12,657 nt of DNA from Candidatus Omnitrophota bacterium (GCA_029567025.1 JAKQLT010000055.1:1-12657); one strand, 5' to 3'; counted from the first letter of the stretch, positions 1 through 7,438 are shown. Made by a program: numbers and translations. Notes: generated by a model from the letters alone, not told the origin.

Positions 1-71
1 TTTTTACAGAATCCCTTCTTTTTATCTGTAGTAGAAGCTATGACATTGGTATCTACTAAAAGAATTAAAAT
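1..71 (-). other. Possible 5' end of a PIN-domain gene, cut by the window edge
   Basis: Directly after the TAA of the secreted-protein gene, in the same frame on the minus strand, the sequence stays open to the window edge and reads ILILLVDTNVIASTTDKKKG and then FCK. The piece LVDTNVIAS matches the first strand and first catalytic Asp of PIN-domain ribonucleases (VapC-like), whose N-termini typically read hhhDTNhhh. No ATG, GTG or TTG lies in this frame after the stop. An ATG at 94-92 in another frame gives MEKKILIKF and then a stop; a -1 shift at AAATTTT (73-67) would join it to the PIN-like frame. So this could be an ATT-started gene, a frameshifted or broken gene, or chance. Only about 23 residues are visible. 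Confidence 0.3.
29..58. repeat. Short inverted repeat (7-bp arms)
   Basis: TAGTAGA at 29-35 and TCTACTA at 52-58 are perfect inverted repeats around a 16-base loop. It lies just past the end of the minus-strand secreted-protein gene. No T-tract follows it on the minus strand, so it is not a normal intrinsic terminator for that gene. It also overlaps the PIN-like reading frame and may be chance. Confidence 0.25.
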
Positions 72-707
72 TTAATTAATATCTTTTTTTCCATTTTCTG
101 GCATAAGGCTAATATTAATATTTGATAGACTGCCATTTAAAATAGTAAATTGTTTCGTTTGTGTTATATAGGATGATTTGGAAACTTGAAAAATATATCT
201 TCCACTAGCCAAAGTAGCAGGATATTTATACTCTCCTTGAGCGTTTGTGGTTCCTTGAATAATTAATTGTCCGCGTATGTTAAGGATTCTAACAGTTGCT
301 TGGCTGACGGGTTCATTAAAAATGGCGTTACGGACAGCAACGCTATGATATTGTATCTCAACAAGATTAACAAAAGTATTTGGGTATTGCACCTGTGTGC
401 TTTGTGTCACAAAGCCATCTTGGGAAACTTGAGCGAAATAAGTACCCATAGCATTTGAAAATTGGTATCGGCCATCAGCATTTGTTACACCTTCAGAAAT
501 AATCGTACCGGTAGCATTAGCTATTCTTACCAATGCATTAGGGATTGGGGTTGAATCCACAGCATGACGTACGTTAATGGTAAAAACAGCTCTTGTCCCT
601 TCAGAAGATTTCGATTCTATTGCTACTGGTTCTTTGGCCAACGCCAGTCCTGAGAGGATGAAGGCAAAGGATAAGACTAAAGTCATTGTTTTAAAAAGTT
701 TCTTCAT
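72..707 (-). CDS. Secreted protein with two tandem CarboxypepD_reg-like beta-sandwich repeats
   Basis: 211 residues from the chosen ATG. A Sec signal peptide is clear: MKKLFK, a hydrophobic core, then a signal peptidase I site after ALA (residues 22-24) before KEPVA. The mature part is two related units of about 80 residues. Repeat 1 (about 42-122) contains PNALVRI, GTIISEG, TNADGRYQF and GFVTQSTQ; repeat 2 (about 123-204) contains SQATVRI, GQLIIQG, TNAQGEYKY and SYITQTKQ. This pattern (strand, turn, G.T.A.G.Y.F, V...GY) is typical of carboxypeptidase regulatory-like or transthyretin-like folds. These serve as binding or structural modules on exported proteins; there are no catalytic residues to see. 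There is no lipobox and no C-terminal membrane anchor, so it is probably periplasmic or released. The frame extends upstream to an ATG at 743-741, but the ATG at 707-705 has the ribosome binding site and begins the signal peptide. Specific function is unknown. It is transcribed away from guaB3. Confidence 0.82.
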   Translation of the reverse strand: MKKLFKTMTLVLSFAFILSGLALAKEPVAIESKSSEGTRAVFTINVRHAVDSTPIPNALVRIANATGTIISEGVTNADGRYQFSNAMGTYFAQVSQDGFVTQSTQVQYPNTFVNLVEIQYHSVAVRNAIFNEPVSQATVRILNIRGQLIIQGTTNAQGEYKYPATLASGRYIFQVSKSSYITQTKQFTILNGSLSNINISLMPENGKKDIN

Positions 708-712
708 TTTTT

Positions 713-719
713 CTCCTTT
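713..719 (-). promoter_or_regulatory. Ribosome binding site that decides the start of the secreted-protein gene
   Basis: On the minus strand AAAGGAG lies 5 bases before the ATG at 707-705. This supports the start that gives a clean signal peptide, over the ATG 36 bases upstream, which would place a charged 12-residue lead before it. Confidence 0.7.
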
Positions 720-755
720 CCTTAAAGAAAATTTTTTTATCATTCCTTAGTATTA

Positions 756-764
756 AATATAACA
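756..764 (-). promoter_or_regulatory. Candidate extended -10 promoter for the secreted-protein gene
   Basis: On the minus strand the sequence TGTTATATT fits an extended -10 (TGn followed by TATATT). I see no good -35 at the usual distance. It would start transcription near 749, giving a leader of about 42 bases. The surrounding DNA is AT-rich, so a chance match is quite possible. Confidence 0.33.
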
Positions 765-812
765 CGGGGGGATAAGAAAAGGGTATTAACGTGTTTTTCA
801 GAAAACGCTTTC

Positions 813-836
813 TTAGAGTTTAAATTAGAGTTTAAA
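813..836. repeat. 12-bp perfect tandem repeat upstream of the guaB3 promoter
   Basis: TTAGAGTTTAAA occurs twice back to back (813-824 and 825-836). The second copy ends 7 bases before the -35 element of the predicted guaB3 promoter. The position, just upstream of a promoter and between divergent genes, suits an activator or repressor site, but no regulator is identified. Confidence 0.6.
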
Positions 837-843
837 TACTTTA

Positions 844-872
844 TTGACTTTTTAGAATAAACCTATTATATT
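844..872 (+). promoter_or_regulatory. Sigma70-type promoter for guaB3-guaA
   Basis: TTGACT at 844-849 and TATATT at 867-872 are separated by 17 bases, the best spacing for a housekeeping promoter. Transcription would start near 879, leaving a leader of about 85 bases before the guaB3 ATG. That leader is very AT-rich and shows no purine-riboswitch core or other clear structure. Confidence 0.6.
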
Positions 873-963
873 ATAACCTTAATAAAAATTTTATTTGAGC
901 TCGAAGTCTTTTATTTTTATAGAGTTATATAATATTTATATTAATTTATAGAAAGGATGCTTT

Positions 964-2124
964 ATGGGCGAGTGGATTGGGATTGATAGGCGCGCACGAC
1001 GTTGTTATGGATTTGATGAAGTTGCGCTTGTTCCGGGGATGCAGACAGTCAACCCGAATGAAGTTGATATTAGTTGGGAAATAGGAGGAATGAAATTAGA
1101 TATTCCTATTATGGCCTCTGCGATGGATGGCGTTGTGGATGTTCATTTTGCTATCAAAATGGGAAAACTCGGAGGTATTGCAGTTTTAAATCTTGATGGT
1201 GTTCAGACGCGTTATGATGATCCGAGTGAAATTATAGCAGAAATCGCTAAAGCCACTCCCGAAAAAGCTACAGAACTTCTTCAGAAATTATATCAACCTT
1301 CCATTAAAGAAAAACTTATTATTAAAAGAATTCAACAAATTAAGAAAGCCAAAGTTCCGGCTTTTGTCAGTTGTATTCCTCAAAATGCGGAGAAATTCAG
1401 CAAAATTTCTCAAGATGCCGGAGCGGATTGTTTTATTATTCAATCGCAAGTTTCTTCAGCAAAACATATTTCAACAGAATATAAGGTTTGTGATTACGAA
1501 AAATTATGTAAAAGCTCGAAAATTCCTGTTGGGATTGGTAATGTGGTGACGTATAAAATGACATTAGCTTTATTAGAGCTTGGAGCTAAAGCGATATTCG
1601 TAGGTGTTGGTCCAGGTGCGGCGTGTACGACTCGTGGTGTTTTAGGAATAGGTGTTCCGCAAATTACAGCGACGGTTGATTCGGCGGCGGCGCGGGATCA
1701 TTTTTATAAGAGGACAGGGCAGTATATTCCTATTATTACAGATGGCGGGATGCGGATTGGAGGAGAAATTTGTAAAGCCATTGCGGCAGGAAGCGATGCG
1801 GTGATGGTGGGTTCTGCGTTTGCTAAAGCGAAGGAAGCTCCAGGTCAAGGATTTCATTGGGGCATGGCGACATCGCATGCGAATTTACCACGAGGAACAC
1901 GTATTAAGGTGGGAACCACAGGGACATTAGAACAGATTCTTTTAGGCCCTGCGACTGTTGATGATGGTTCTCAAAATCTTGTGGGGGCATTAAAGACATC
2001 CATGGGCGCGTTAGGCGCTTCTACGATTCGGGCCATGCATGATGTTGAGATTATTATTGCGCCATCTATTCAGATGGAAGGAAAAGTTTTTCAAGTTGGT
2101 CAGCGTGTTGGGATGGGAAAATAA
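964..2124 (+). CDS. guaB3: GuaB3-family IMP dehydrogenase/GMP reductase-like enzyme
   Basis: 386 residues, a single (beta/alpha)8 barrel of the IMPDH/GMPR superfamily without the CBS pair that interrupts normal GuaB (usually about 490 residues). The N-terminal RRARRCYGFDEVALVPG, with VDISW and ASAMDGVVD after it, and the C-terminal HWGMAT, LPRGTRI, GTTGTLEQIL and LVGALKTSMG are hallmarks of the GuaB3 subfamily known from actinobacteria and cyanobacteria. The catalytic loop GPGAACTTRG carries the nucleophile Cys221; DGGMRIGGEICKA and DAVMVGSAFA form the phosphate-binding part. GuaB3 proteins have long been labelled IMP dehydrogenase-related, and a cyanobacterial one has been reported as a GMP reductase, so the reaction (IMP to XMP, or GMP to IMP) cannot be fixed from sequence. 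The ATG has GAAAGGA at 951-957, 6 bases upstream. The next gene is guaA, 42 bases on and probably co-transcribed, which places it in guanine nucleotide metabolism in the cytoplasm. Confidence 0.9.
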   Translation: MGEWIGIDRRARRCYGFDEVALVPGMQTVNPNEVDISWEIGGMKLDIPIMASAMDGVVDVHFAIKMGKLGGIAVLNLDGVQTRYDDPSEIIAEIAKATPEKATELLQKLYQPSIKEKLIIKRIQQIKKAKVPAFVSCIPQNAEKFSKISQDAGADCFIIQSQVSSAKHISTEYKVCDYEKLCKSSKIPVGIGNVVTYKMTLALLELGAKAIFVGVGPGAACTTRGVLGIGVPQITATVDSAAARDHFYKRTGQYIPIITDGGMRIGGEICKAIAAGSDAVMVGSAFAKAKEAPGQGFHWGMATSHANLPRGTRIKVGTTGTLEQILLGPATVDDGSQNLVGALKTSMGALGASTIRAMHDVEIIIAPSIQMEGKVFQVGQRVGMGK

Positions 2125-2155
2125 CAATAGTCTAAAAATTAAAATAAAAAAAAGC

Positions 2156-2160
2156 AGGTG
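2156..2160 (+). promoter_or_regulatory. Ribosome binding site that decides the guaA start
   Basis: AGGTG sits 6 bases before the ATG at 2167. A GTG at 2158, three codons earlier in the same frame, lies inside this site and has no Shine-Dalgarno of its own, so ATG 2167 is the better start. Confidence 0.55.
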
Positions 2161-2166
2161 TTTCAT

Positions 2167-3915
2167 ATGGCCAAAAAGGTAAAGAAAACAATGACAAAAA
2201 AAGTTAAGAAACAGAAAAAACAGGTAAAAAAGACTGTTAAAAAAACTGTTAAGAAAATTCGATTAAGATTAAAAAGACGTGTTAAAGTCAGCCCGAAAAA
2301 AAGGATGGGAAGTGTTCCTAAGTTAAGAAAAATGGCAGGTCAAATGCCGGTCGCGATTCGGGTTCGAAAGATTAAGACAAAAGATGTGATTCTTGTTTTG
2401 GATTTCGGTTCTCAATATACCCAGCTTATTGCTCGTCGGATTCGAGAAAATAAAGTTTTCAGTAGAATAGTCCCTTATAATATTTCCGTTGAAGAGATTG
2501 AAAAAATTAATCCTAAAGGATTGATTTTTTCTGGAGGGCCTTTAAGCGTTTATGATAAGAATGCCCCAGAACCACGCAAAGAACTTTTTAAGATGAATAT
2601 TCCTATTTTAGGAATTTGTTATGGGATGCAAGTTATTACGCATTTATTGGGCGGGAAAGTGGACGTCAGCAAAGATCGTGAATTCGGTCGCGCGGAGTTA
2701 TTCATTGACAGCAATAAAGACCTTTTCGCGAATTTATCCGCTAATTTGACGTGTTGGATGAGTCATAGCGATGAGATTAAGAAATTGCCGGCGGGATTTG
2801 TTAAAATTGCACATACATTAAACGCGGATATCGCGGCCTTTGCGAATTATTCCAAAAAGATTTATGGCGTGCAATTTCATCCTGAAGTTGTCCATACGCA
2901 ACGCGGAACGCAGATTTTAACAAACTTTTTGTTTTCTATTTGCGGATGTTTACCTCGATGGACTATGGATAAATTTATTGAGGCCGCGGTTAACCAAATC
3001 AAAGAAAGCGTGGGCAATAAAAAAGTTGTTTTAGGATTAAGCGGCGGGGTAGATTCTTCGGTAACCGCGATGATTGTTCATAAAGCCATTGGCAATCGGC
3101 TTTTTAATATTTTTGTGGATAATGGGCTTTTGCGTAAGAATGAGGTTTTATCGGTTCAGAAAACTTTCAAAGATAATTTTAAAATGAATTTAACAACGGT
3201 CAATGCCGAGAGCAATTTTCTCAAACGTTTAAAAGGCGTGACTGATCCAGAAGAGAAACGCAAGATCATCGGCGATGAATTCGTGAAGGTTTTTTCCGAG
3301 AAATCTAAGAAGATTAAAGATGCGTCTTTTTTGGCTCAAGGCACGCTTTATCCTGATGTGATTGAGTCTGTTTCTCCAACGGGTGGTCCATCAGCGAAAA
3401 TCAAGAGCCATCATAATGTCGGCGGATTACCTAAGAATCTTAAATTCGAGCTTGTGGAGCCTTTACGGGAATTATTTAAAGATGAAGTGCGAACTATCGG
3501 TAAAATTCTTGGGCTTCCTGAAGCGATTCTTAAACGTCAGCCTTTTCCTGGTCCAGGATTGGCGGTGCGTATTGTGGGAGAGGTCACGAAAGAACGTTTA
3601 GACATTTTACGCGAGGCCGATGAGCGCGTCGTTGATGAAATTAAAAAGGCCGGGCTTTATAATGATATTTGGCAGGCCTTTGCGATTTTACTTCCTGTTA
3701 AAAGCGTTGGGGTTATGGGCGATCAAAGGACCTATGAAAATGTTGTTGCGGTACGCTGTGTGACAAGTTCCGATGGCATGACTGCCGATTGGGTCCAATT
3801 GCCGTATGATATTTTAGGACGAATTTCCAACCGTATTATTAATGAAGTTCCCGGTGTTAATCGTGTTGTTTACGATATCAGCTCTAAACCTCCTGCCACG
3901 ATTGAGTGGGAATAA
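2167..3915 (+). CDS. guaA: GMP synthase (glutamine-hydrolysing) with a lysine-rich N-terminal tail
   Basis: 582 residues; the family is usually about 510-525. It makes GMP from XMP, ATP and glutamine in the cytoplasm. Residues 73-270 form the class I glutamine amidotransferase domain (LVLDFGSQYTQLIARRI; nucleophile Cys151 in GICYGMQ; His238 and Glu240 in FHPEV). The ATP pyrophosphatase domain follows, with the PP-loop GLSGGVDSS at 290-298, and then the dimerisation domain ending in DISSKPPATIEWE. All key residues are present, so the enzyme looks active. The odd part is residues 1-72: 16 lysines lie within residues 3-30 as KK doublets (VKKTVKKTVKKI), followed by an Arg/Lys-rich part. No stop interrupts it and its ATG has the better ribosome site, so I take it as translated. 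Later in-frame ATGs at 2332 and 2344 have only weak upstream signals but would give a near-normal length. The tail could bind nucleic acid or be a disordered leader; its function is unknown. Confidence 0.95.
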   Translation: MAKKVKKTMTKKVKKQKKQVKKTVKKTVKKIRLRLKRRVKVSPKKRMGSVPKLRKMAGQMPVAIRVRKIKTKDVILVLDFGSQYTQLIARRIRENKVFSRIVPYNISVEEIEKINPKGLIFSGGPLSVYDKNAPEPRKELFKMNIPILGICYGMQVITHLLGGKVDVSKDREFGRAELFIDSNKDLFANLSANLTCWMSHSDEIKKLPAGFVKIAHTLNADIAAFANYSKKIYGVQFHPEVVHTQRGTQILTNFLFSICGCLPRWTMDKFIEAAVNQIKESVGNKKVVLGLSGGVDSSVTAMIVHKAIGNRLFNIFVDNGLLRKNEVLSVQKTFKDNFKMNLTTVNAESNFLKRLKGVTDPEEKRKIIGDEFVKVFSEKSKKIKDASFLAQGTLYPDVIESVSPTGGPSAKIKSHHNVGGLPKNLKFELVEPLRELFKDEVRTIGKILGLPEAILKRQPFPGPGLAVRIVGEVTKERLDILREADERVVDEIKKAGLYNDIWQAFAILLPVKSVGVMGDQRTYENVVAVRCVTSSDGMTADWVQLPYDILGRISNRIINEVPGVNRVVYDISSKPPATIEWE

Positions 3916-3931
3916 TTTTTAGTTTTTAGAA

Positions 3932-3990
3932 GTTAGCGGTTAGTGTTTTTAAAATGTCTAATCGCTAACGGCTAATTGCTCACGCTAAAT
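3932..3990. repeat. Intergenic palindrome built from TTAGCG-like heptamers
   Basis: GTTAGCGGTTAG at 3932-3943 pairs with CTAATCGCTAAC at 3958-3969: 12 bp with a single G.U pair, around a 14-base AT-rich loop. Further copies of the unit follow on the minus strand, where the stretch reads approximately TTAGCGT, GAGCAA, TTAGCCG, TTAGCGA, TTAGACA. This fills nearly the whole guaA-dnaE gap. There is no T-tract after the stem, so it is not a typical intrinsic terminator. It looks like a dispersed palindromic (REP-like) element, but a second copy cannot be shown in this window. Confidence 0.6.
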
Positions 3991-3991
3991 T

Positions 3992-6900
3992 ATGTCTGAA
4001 TTCATTCATCTTCATGTTCATACGCAATACAGTCTTTTGGATGGTGCTTGCCGAATAAAATCCCTTATAGAAAAATGTAAAGAATATCAAATGTCTGCGG
4101 TAGCTATGACGGATCATGGCAATGTTTTTGGCGCAATTGATTTTTATCAAAATGCCGTTGCCGCGAATATTAAACCTATTATTGGTTGTGAATCGTATGT
4201 GACTAAAACAGGTTCACGGTTAGATCGTTCTATCCAGCAAAAAGGAAATATTTCTCATTTAGTATTATTAGTAAAGAATCAAATCGGGTATCAAAATTTA
4301 ATCAAACTTGTTTCCTCGTCTTATTTAGAAGGTTTTTATTATCATCCGCGTCTTGATAAAGAGCTTTTGGCCAAACATGCTGAAGGATTAATAGGATTAT
4401 CGGCGTGTTTGAAAGGAGAGATTGCGCAACATATTTTAGATGGGAATTTTCATACGGCATTAAAAACAGCTGATGATTACAGTCAGATTTTTGGTAAAGG
4501 GAATTTTTTCCTTGAGGTTATGGACCAGGGGATTATAGAACAAAAAGCCGTTAATGAATCTTTAAAAAAGATTTCTGAAACATTAGGTCTTCCTTTGGTG
4601 GCAACTAACGATGTTCATTATTTAGAACGGACGCAGGCGCGCGCGCAAGAAGCGCTGATGTGTATTCAAACACAAATGACTTTGGATGATCCGAAACATA
4701 TGCGTTTAGCCACAGATGAATTTTATTTTAAAACAGACGAAGAAATGAAACGCCTTTTTTCTTGGGCGCCGGAAGCTGTAAGTAATACGCTTATGATTGC
4801 TGAAAAATGCGAGTTAAAATTCGACTTTGATGTGATACACCTTCCGAAATTTGATCCGCCAGAAGGAAAAACAAAAGAAGAATACCTTAAAGAATTATGC
4901 GAATTGGGATTAAAGAAACGTTATGCGGATATTACGAAAGAAATTCGTTCCCGTTTAGAATTTGAGTTGAAAACGATTCAGAAAATGAATTTTGTCGGGT
5001 ATTTTTTGATTGTCTGGGATTTTATCAATTTTGCGAAAAGTCAAGGAATTCCTGTCGGTCCAGGAAGAGGTTCTGCCGCGGGAAGCATTGTCAGTTATTT
5101 ACTTGGCATTACAGATTTAGATCCATTGAAATATGGTTTATTGTTCGAGCGATTTTTAAATCCCGATCGCGCGGGTATGCCCGATATTGATATTGATTTT
5201 TGTTATGAACGACGAGGCGAAGTGATTGAATATGTCACAAAAAAATATGGATCAGATAAAGTCGCGCAGATTATTACCTTTGGGACCATGCAAGCTAAAG
5301 CCGCGATTCGTGATGTCGGGCGGGTGATGGGAGTGGCTTACGGCGATGTGGATAGAATTGCCAAATTGGTTCCTAATGAACTTAACATAAAAATAGAGGA
5401 TGCTCTTATCAAAGAGCCGCAACTGAAGAAATTATATGAGGAAGATAATACGGCCAAAGATATTATTGATACCGCAAAGGTTTTGGAAGGATTAAACCGC
5501 CATGCCTCTATTCATGCGGCCGGCGTTGTGATTGCTGATAAGCCGTTAGCAGAATATGTGCCTCTTTTTAAGACAAGCGATGATCAGATTACAACAGGTT
5601 TTTCTATGAATGATATCGCGAAGATTGGTTTACTTAAAATGGATTTCTTGGGCTTACGCACTTTAACTGTTATTAATGAAAGCGTGCAATTGATTAAGGA
5701 AATCCACGGGGTTGATATTGATGTTACGCAAATTCCTTTGGATGATAAAAAGACTTTCGAGCTTTTAAGCCATGCGAACACTTTTGGCGTGTTTCAGTTG
5801 GAAAGTTCGGGTATGCGGGACCTTTTAAAAAAGATAAAATCGTCGGAATTCGAGGATATTATTTCTGTTCTTGCTTTATATCGTCCGGGCCCGATGGGAA
5901 GCGGCATGTTGGAAGATTTTATTAAACGTAAACGCGGCGAGGTGCAGGTCAAATACGATCATCCGAAATTGGAACCTATTTTAAAAGAAACTTACGGTAT
6001 TATTGTTTATCAAGAGCAGGTTATGAAAATCCCCGTCGCGCTCGCGGGTTTTTCTTTAACACAGGCCGATCATTTACGTCGAGCTATGAGTAAGAAAATC
6101 GCTTCTGTGATGGAAAAAATGCGGGCGGATTTCGTTAAAGGATGCCAAAAATACAGCCAAATGACAGAAATGGCCGCAAATAAAATATTTGACCTTATCG
6201 ATTATTTCTCGGGTTATGGTTTTAATCGCAGTCATTCGGCCGCCTATGCGATTATTAGTTTTCAAACAGCTTATTTAAAAGCGAATTATCCGGTTGAATT
6301 TATGTGCGCGCTACTTAACAGTGAGAGAAATAATACGGATAAGATTGTCGAATATGTTAAAGAATCTGAAAATATGGGGATAAAAATTTTGCCACCGGAT
6401 GTGAATGAAAGTTTTAAGAAATTTACTGTCATAGATTCTAAGACAATCCGTTTTGGGCTTTTAGCGGTTAAAAATATTGGAGAATCAGCGATTGATTCGA
6501 TGATTGAACGCCGGGAAATGAGCGGCCCTTATAAAACGATTTATGATATTTGTGAACGCGTTGATTTAAGGATTGTGAATAAAAAAGTTCTGGAAAGTTT
6601 AATCAAATGCGGTGCTTTAGACGGTTTTGGCGTTTATCGATCGCAGATGATGGCAGTTGTGGAAAAGGCTTTGGATGCAGGTTCTAAAATACAAAAAGAG
6701 CGTTTATCCGGCCAAGTGTCTTTTTTTGATATGTTTTCTGATGCGGAGAAAAAAAATCCGAGTTTTAGTCAGCGTTATGATGATTTGCCGGATATTAAAG
6801 AATGGCAGAAAAATCAGCTTTTAGCTTTTGAAAAAGATATGTTGGGTTTTTATGTGAGCGGCCACCCTTTAGCGCATTATTTGGCCGAAATAAAAGAGTT

Positions 6901-7438
6901 TACGCAGCAAACGACAGCATCTTTAAAACAGGCTTTTGATGGTGAAGAAGTAAAATTAGTTGGATTGATTGAAAGTGTTAAATTGACGAATACGCGAAAA
7001 ACGAATGAACGTATGGCGATTGTGAAATTAACGGATATGGAAGGAGACGTAGAAGTCATTATTTTTCCTTCTGTTTATGAAAAATTCGCGTTGTTATTAA
7101 AAGAAGGAGATGTTGTTTTTTTAATTGGTCGCGTGACATTAAAAGATGAACAAACAAAGATTGTCGGCAATGAAATAAAACAAGTGCGAGATATTTATTC
7201 TTCCATAAAATCTATTAATTTGGATCTTTCAAGTCATTCTCAGCCGCCTTTAGAAGACTTAAAGAAAAAACTTTCTAAATATCCAGGTAAAATTCCAGTT
7301 TATTTAAAGATGAATACGAAAAATAATAAAAGTGTCGAAATCCTTGTGGGAGAAGAGCTTTTTGTCTCGCCTAATGAAAATCTGATGAATGAAGTAAAAG
7401 AAATCATCGGCAAAGAACATTTGACAGTGGAATTATAG
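3992..7438 (+). CDS. dnaE: DNA polymerase III alpha subunit (replicative polymerase)
   Basis: 1148 residues, a normal length for DnaE; it is the catalytic core of the replicative polymerase. The N-terminal PHP domain (about 1-270) opens with FIHLHVHTQYSLLDGACRI. It keeps many metal-site residues: His8 and His10, Asp41-His42 in MTDHGN, Glu in IIGCES, and Asp/His in NDVHYL, so it may bind metal and could have exonuclease activity, unlike the decayed PHP of many proteobacterial DnaE. The palm has GPGRGSAAGS, then MPDIDIDF with catalytic Asp398 and Asp400, and the third Asp551 in KMDFLGLRTL. A helix-hairpin-helix region lies near 853-880, a beta-clamp-binding motif QVSFF at 908-912, and an OB domain at about 985-1068. 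There is no PolC-type exonuclease insert and no intein. The ATG fits the family start, but I see no Shine-Dalgarno before it (CACGCTAAATT); it follows the palindromic element, 76 bases after guaA. Confidence 0.97.
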   Translation: MSEFIHLHVHTQYSLLDGACRIKSLIEKCKEYQMSAVAMTDHGNVFGAIDFYQNAVAANIKPIIGCESYVTKTGSRLDRSIQQKGNISHLVLLVKNQIGYQNLIKLVSSSYLEGFYYHPRLDKELLAKHAEGLIGLSACLKGEIAQHILDGNFHTALKTADDYSQIFGKGNFFLEVMDQGIIEQKAVNESLKKISETLGLPLVATNDVHYLERTQARAQEALMCIQTQMTLDDPKHMRLATDEFYFKTDEEMKRLFSWAPEAVSNTLMIAEKCELKFDFDVIHLPKFDPPEGKTKEEYLKELCELGLKKRYADITKEIRSRLEFELKTIQKMNFVGYFLIVWDFINFAKSQGIPVGPGRGSAAGSIVSYLLGITDLDPLKYGLLFERFLNPDRAGMPDIDIDFCYERRGEVIEYVTKKYGSDKVAQIITFGTMQAKAAIRDVGRVMGVAYGDVDRIAKLVPNELNIKIEDALIKEPQLKKLYEEDNTAKDIIDTAKVLEGLNRHASIHAAGVVIADKPLAEYVPLFKTSDDQITTGFSMNDIAKIGLLKMDFLGLRTLTVINESVQLIKEIHGVDIDVTQIPLDDKKTFELLSHANTFGVFQLESSGMRDLLKKIKSSEFEDIISVLALYRPGPMGSGMLEDFIKRKRGEVQVKYDHPKLEPILKETYGIIVYQEQVMKIPVALAGFSLTQADHLRRAMSKKIASVMEKMRADFVKGCQKYSQMTEMAANKIFDLIDYFSGYGFNRSHSAAYAIISFQTAYLKANYPVEFMCALLNSERNNTDKIVEYVKESENMGIKILPPDVNESFKKFTVIDSKTIRFGLLAVKNIGESAIDSMIERREMSGPYKTIYDICERVDLRIVNKKVLESLIKCGALDGFGVYRSQMMAVVEKALDAGSKIQKERLSGQVSFFDMFSDAEKKNPSFSQRYDDLPDIKEWQKNQLLAFEKDMLGFYVSGHPLAHYLAEIKEFTQQTTASLKQAFDGEEVKLVGLIESVKLTNTRKTNERMAIVKLTDMEGDVEVIIFPSVYEKFALLLKEGDVVFLIGRVTLKDEQTKIVGNEIKQVRDIYSSIKSINLDLSSHSQPPLEDLKKKLSKYPGKIPVYLKMNTKNNKSVEILVGEELFVSPNENLMNEVKEIIGKEHLTVEL

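Noticed and set aside
267..458. Plus-strand open frame opposite the secreted protein
   Set aside because: It is antisense to a protein with a convincing signal peptide and repeats; its own translation shows no domain.
879..963. Purine riboswitch in the leader of guaB3
   Set aside because: The leader is about 85 bases of AT-rich sequence; I could not find the conserved core or the paired stems of the purine aptamer.
3932..3969. Intrinsic terminator after guaA
   Set aside because: The stem is good but no T-tract follows on either strand, and it belongs to a longer run of heptamer units, so I describe it as a repeat.
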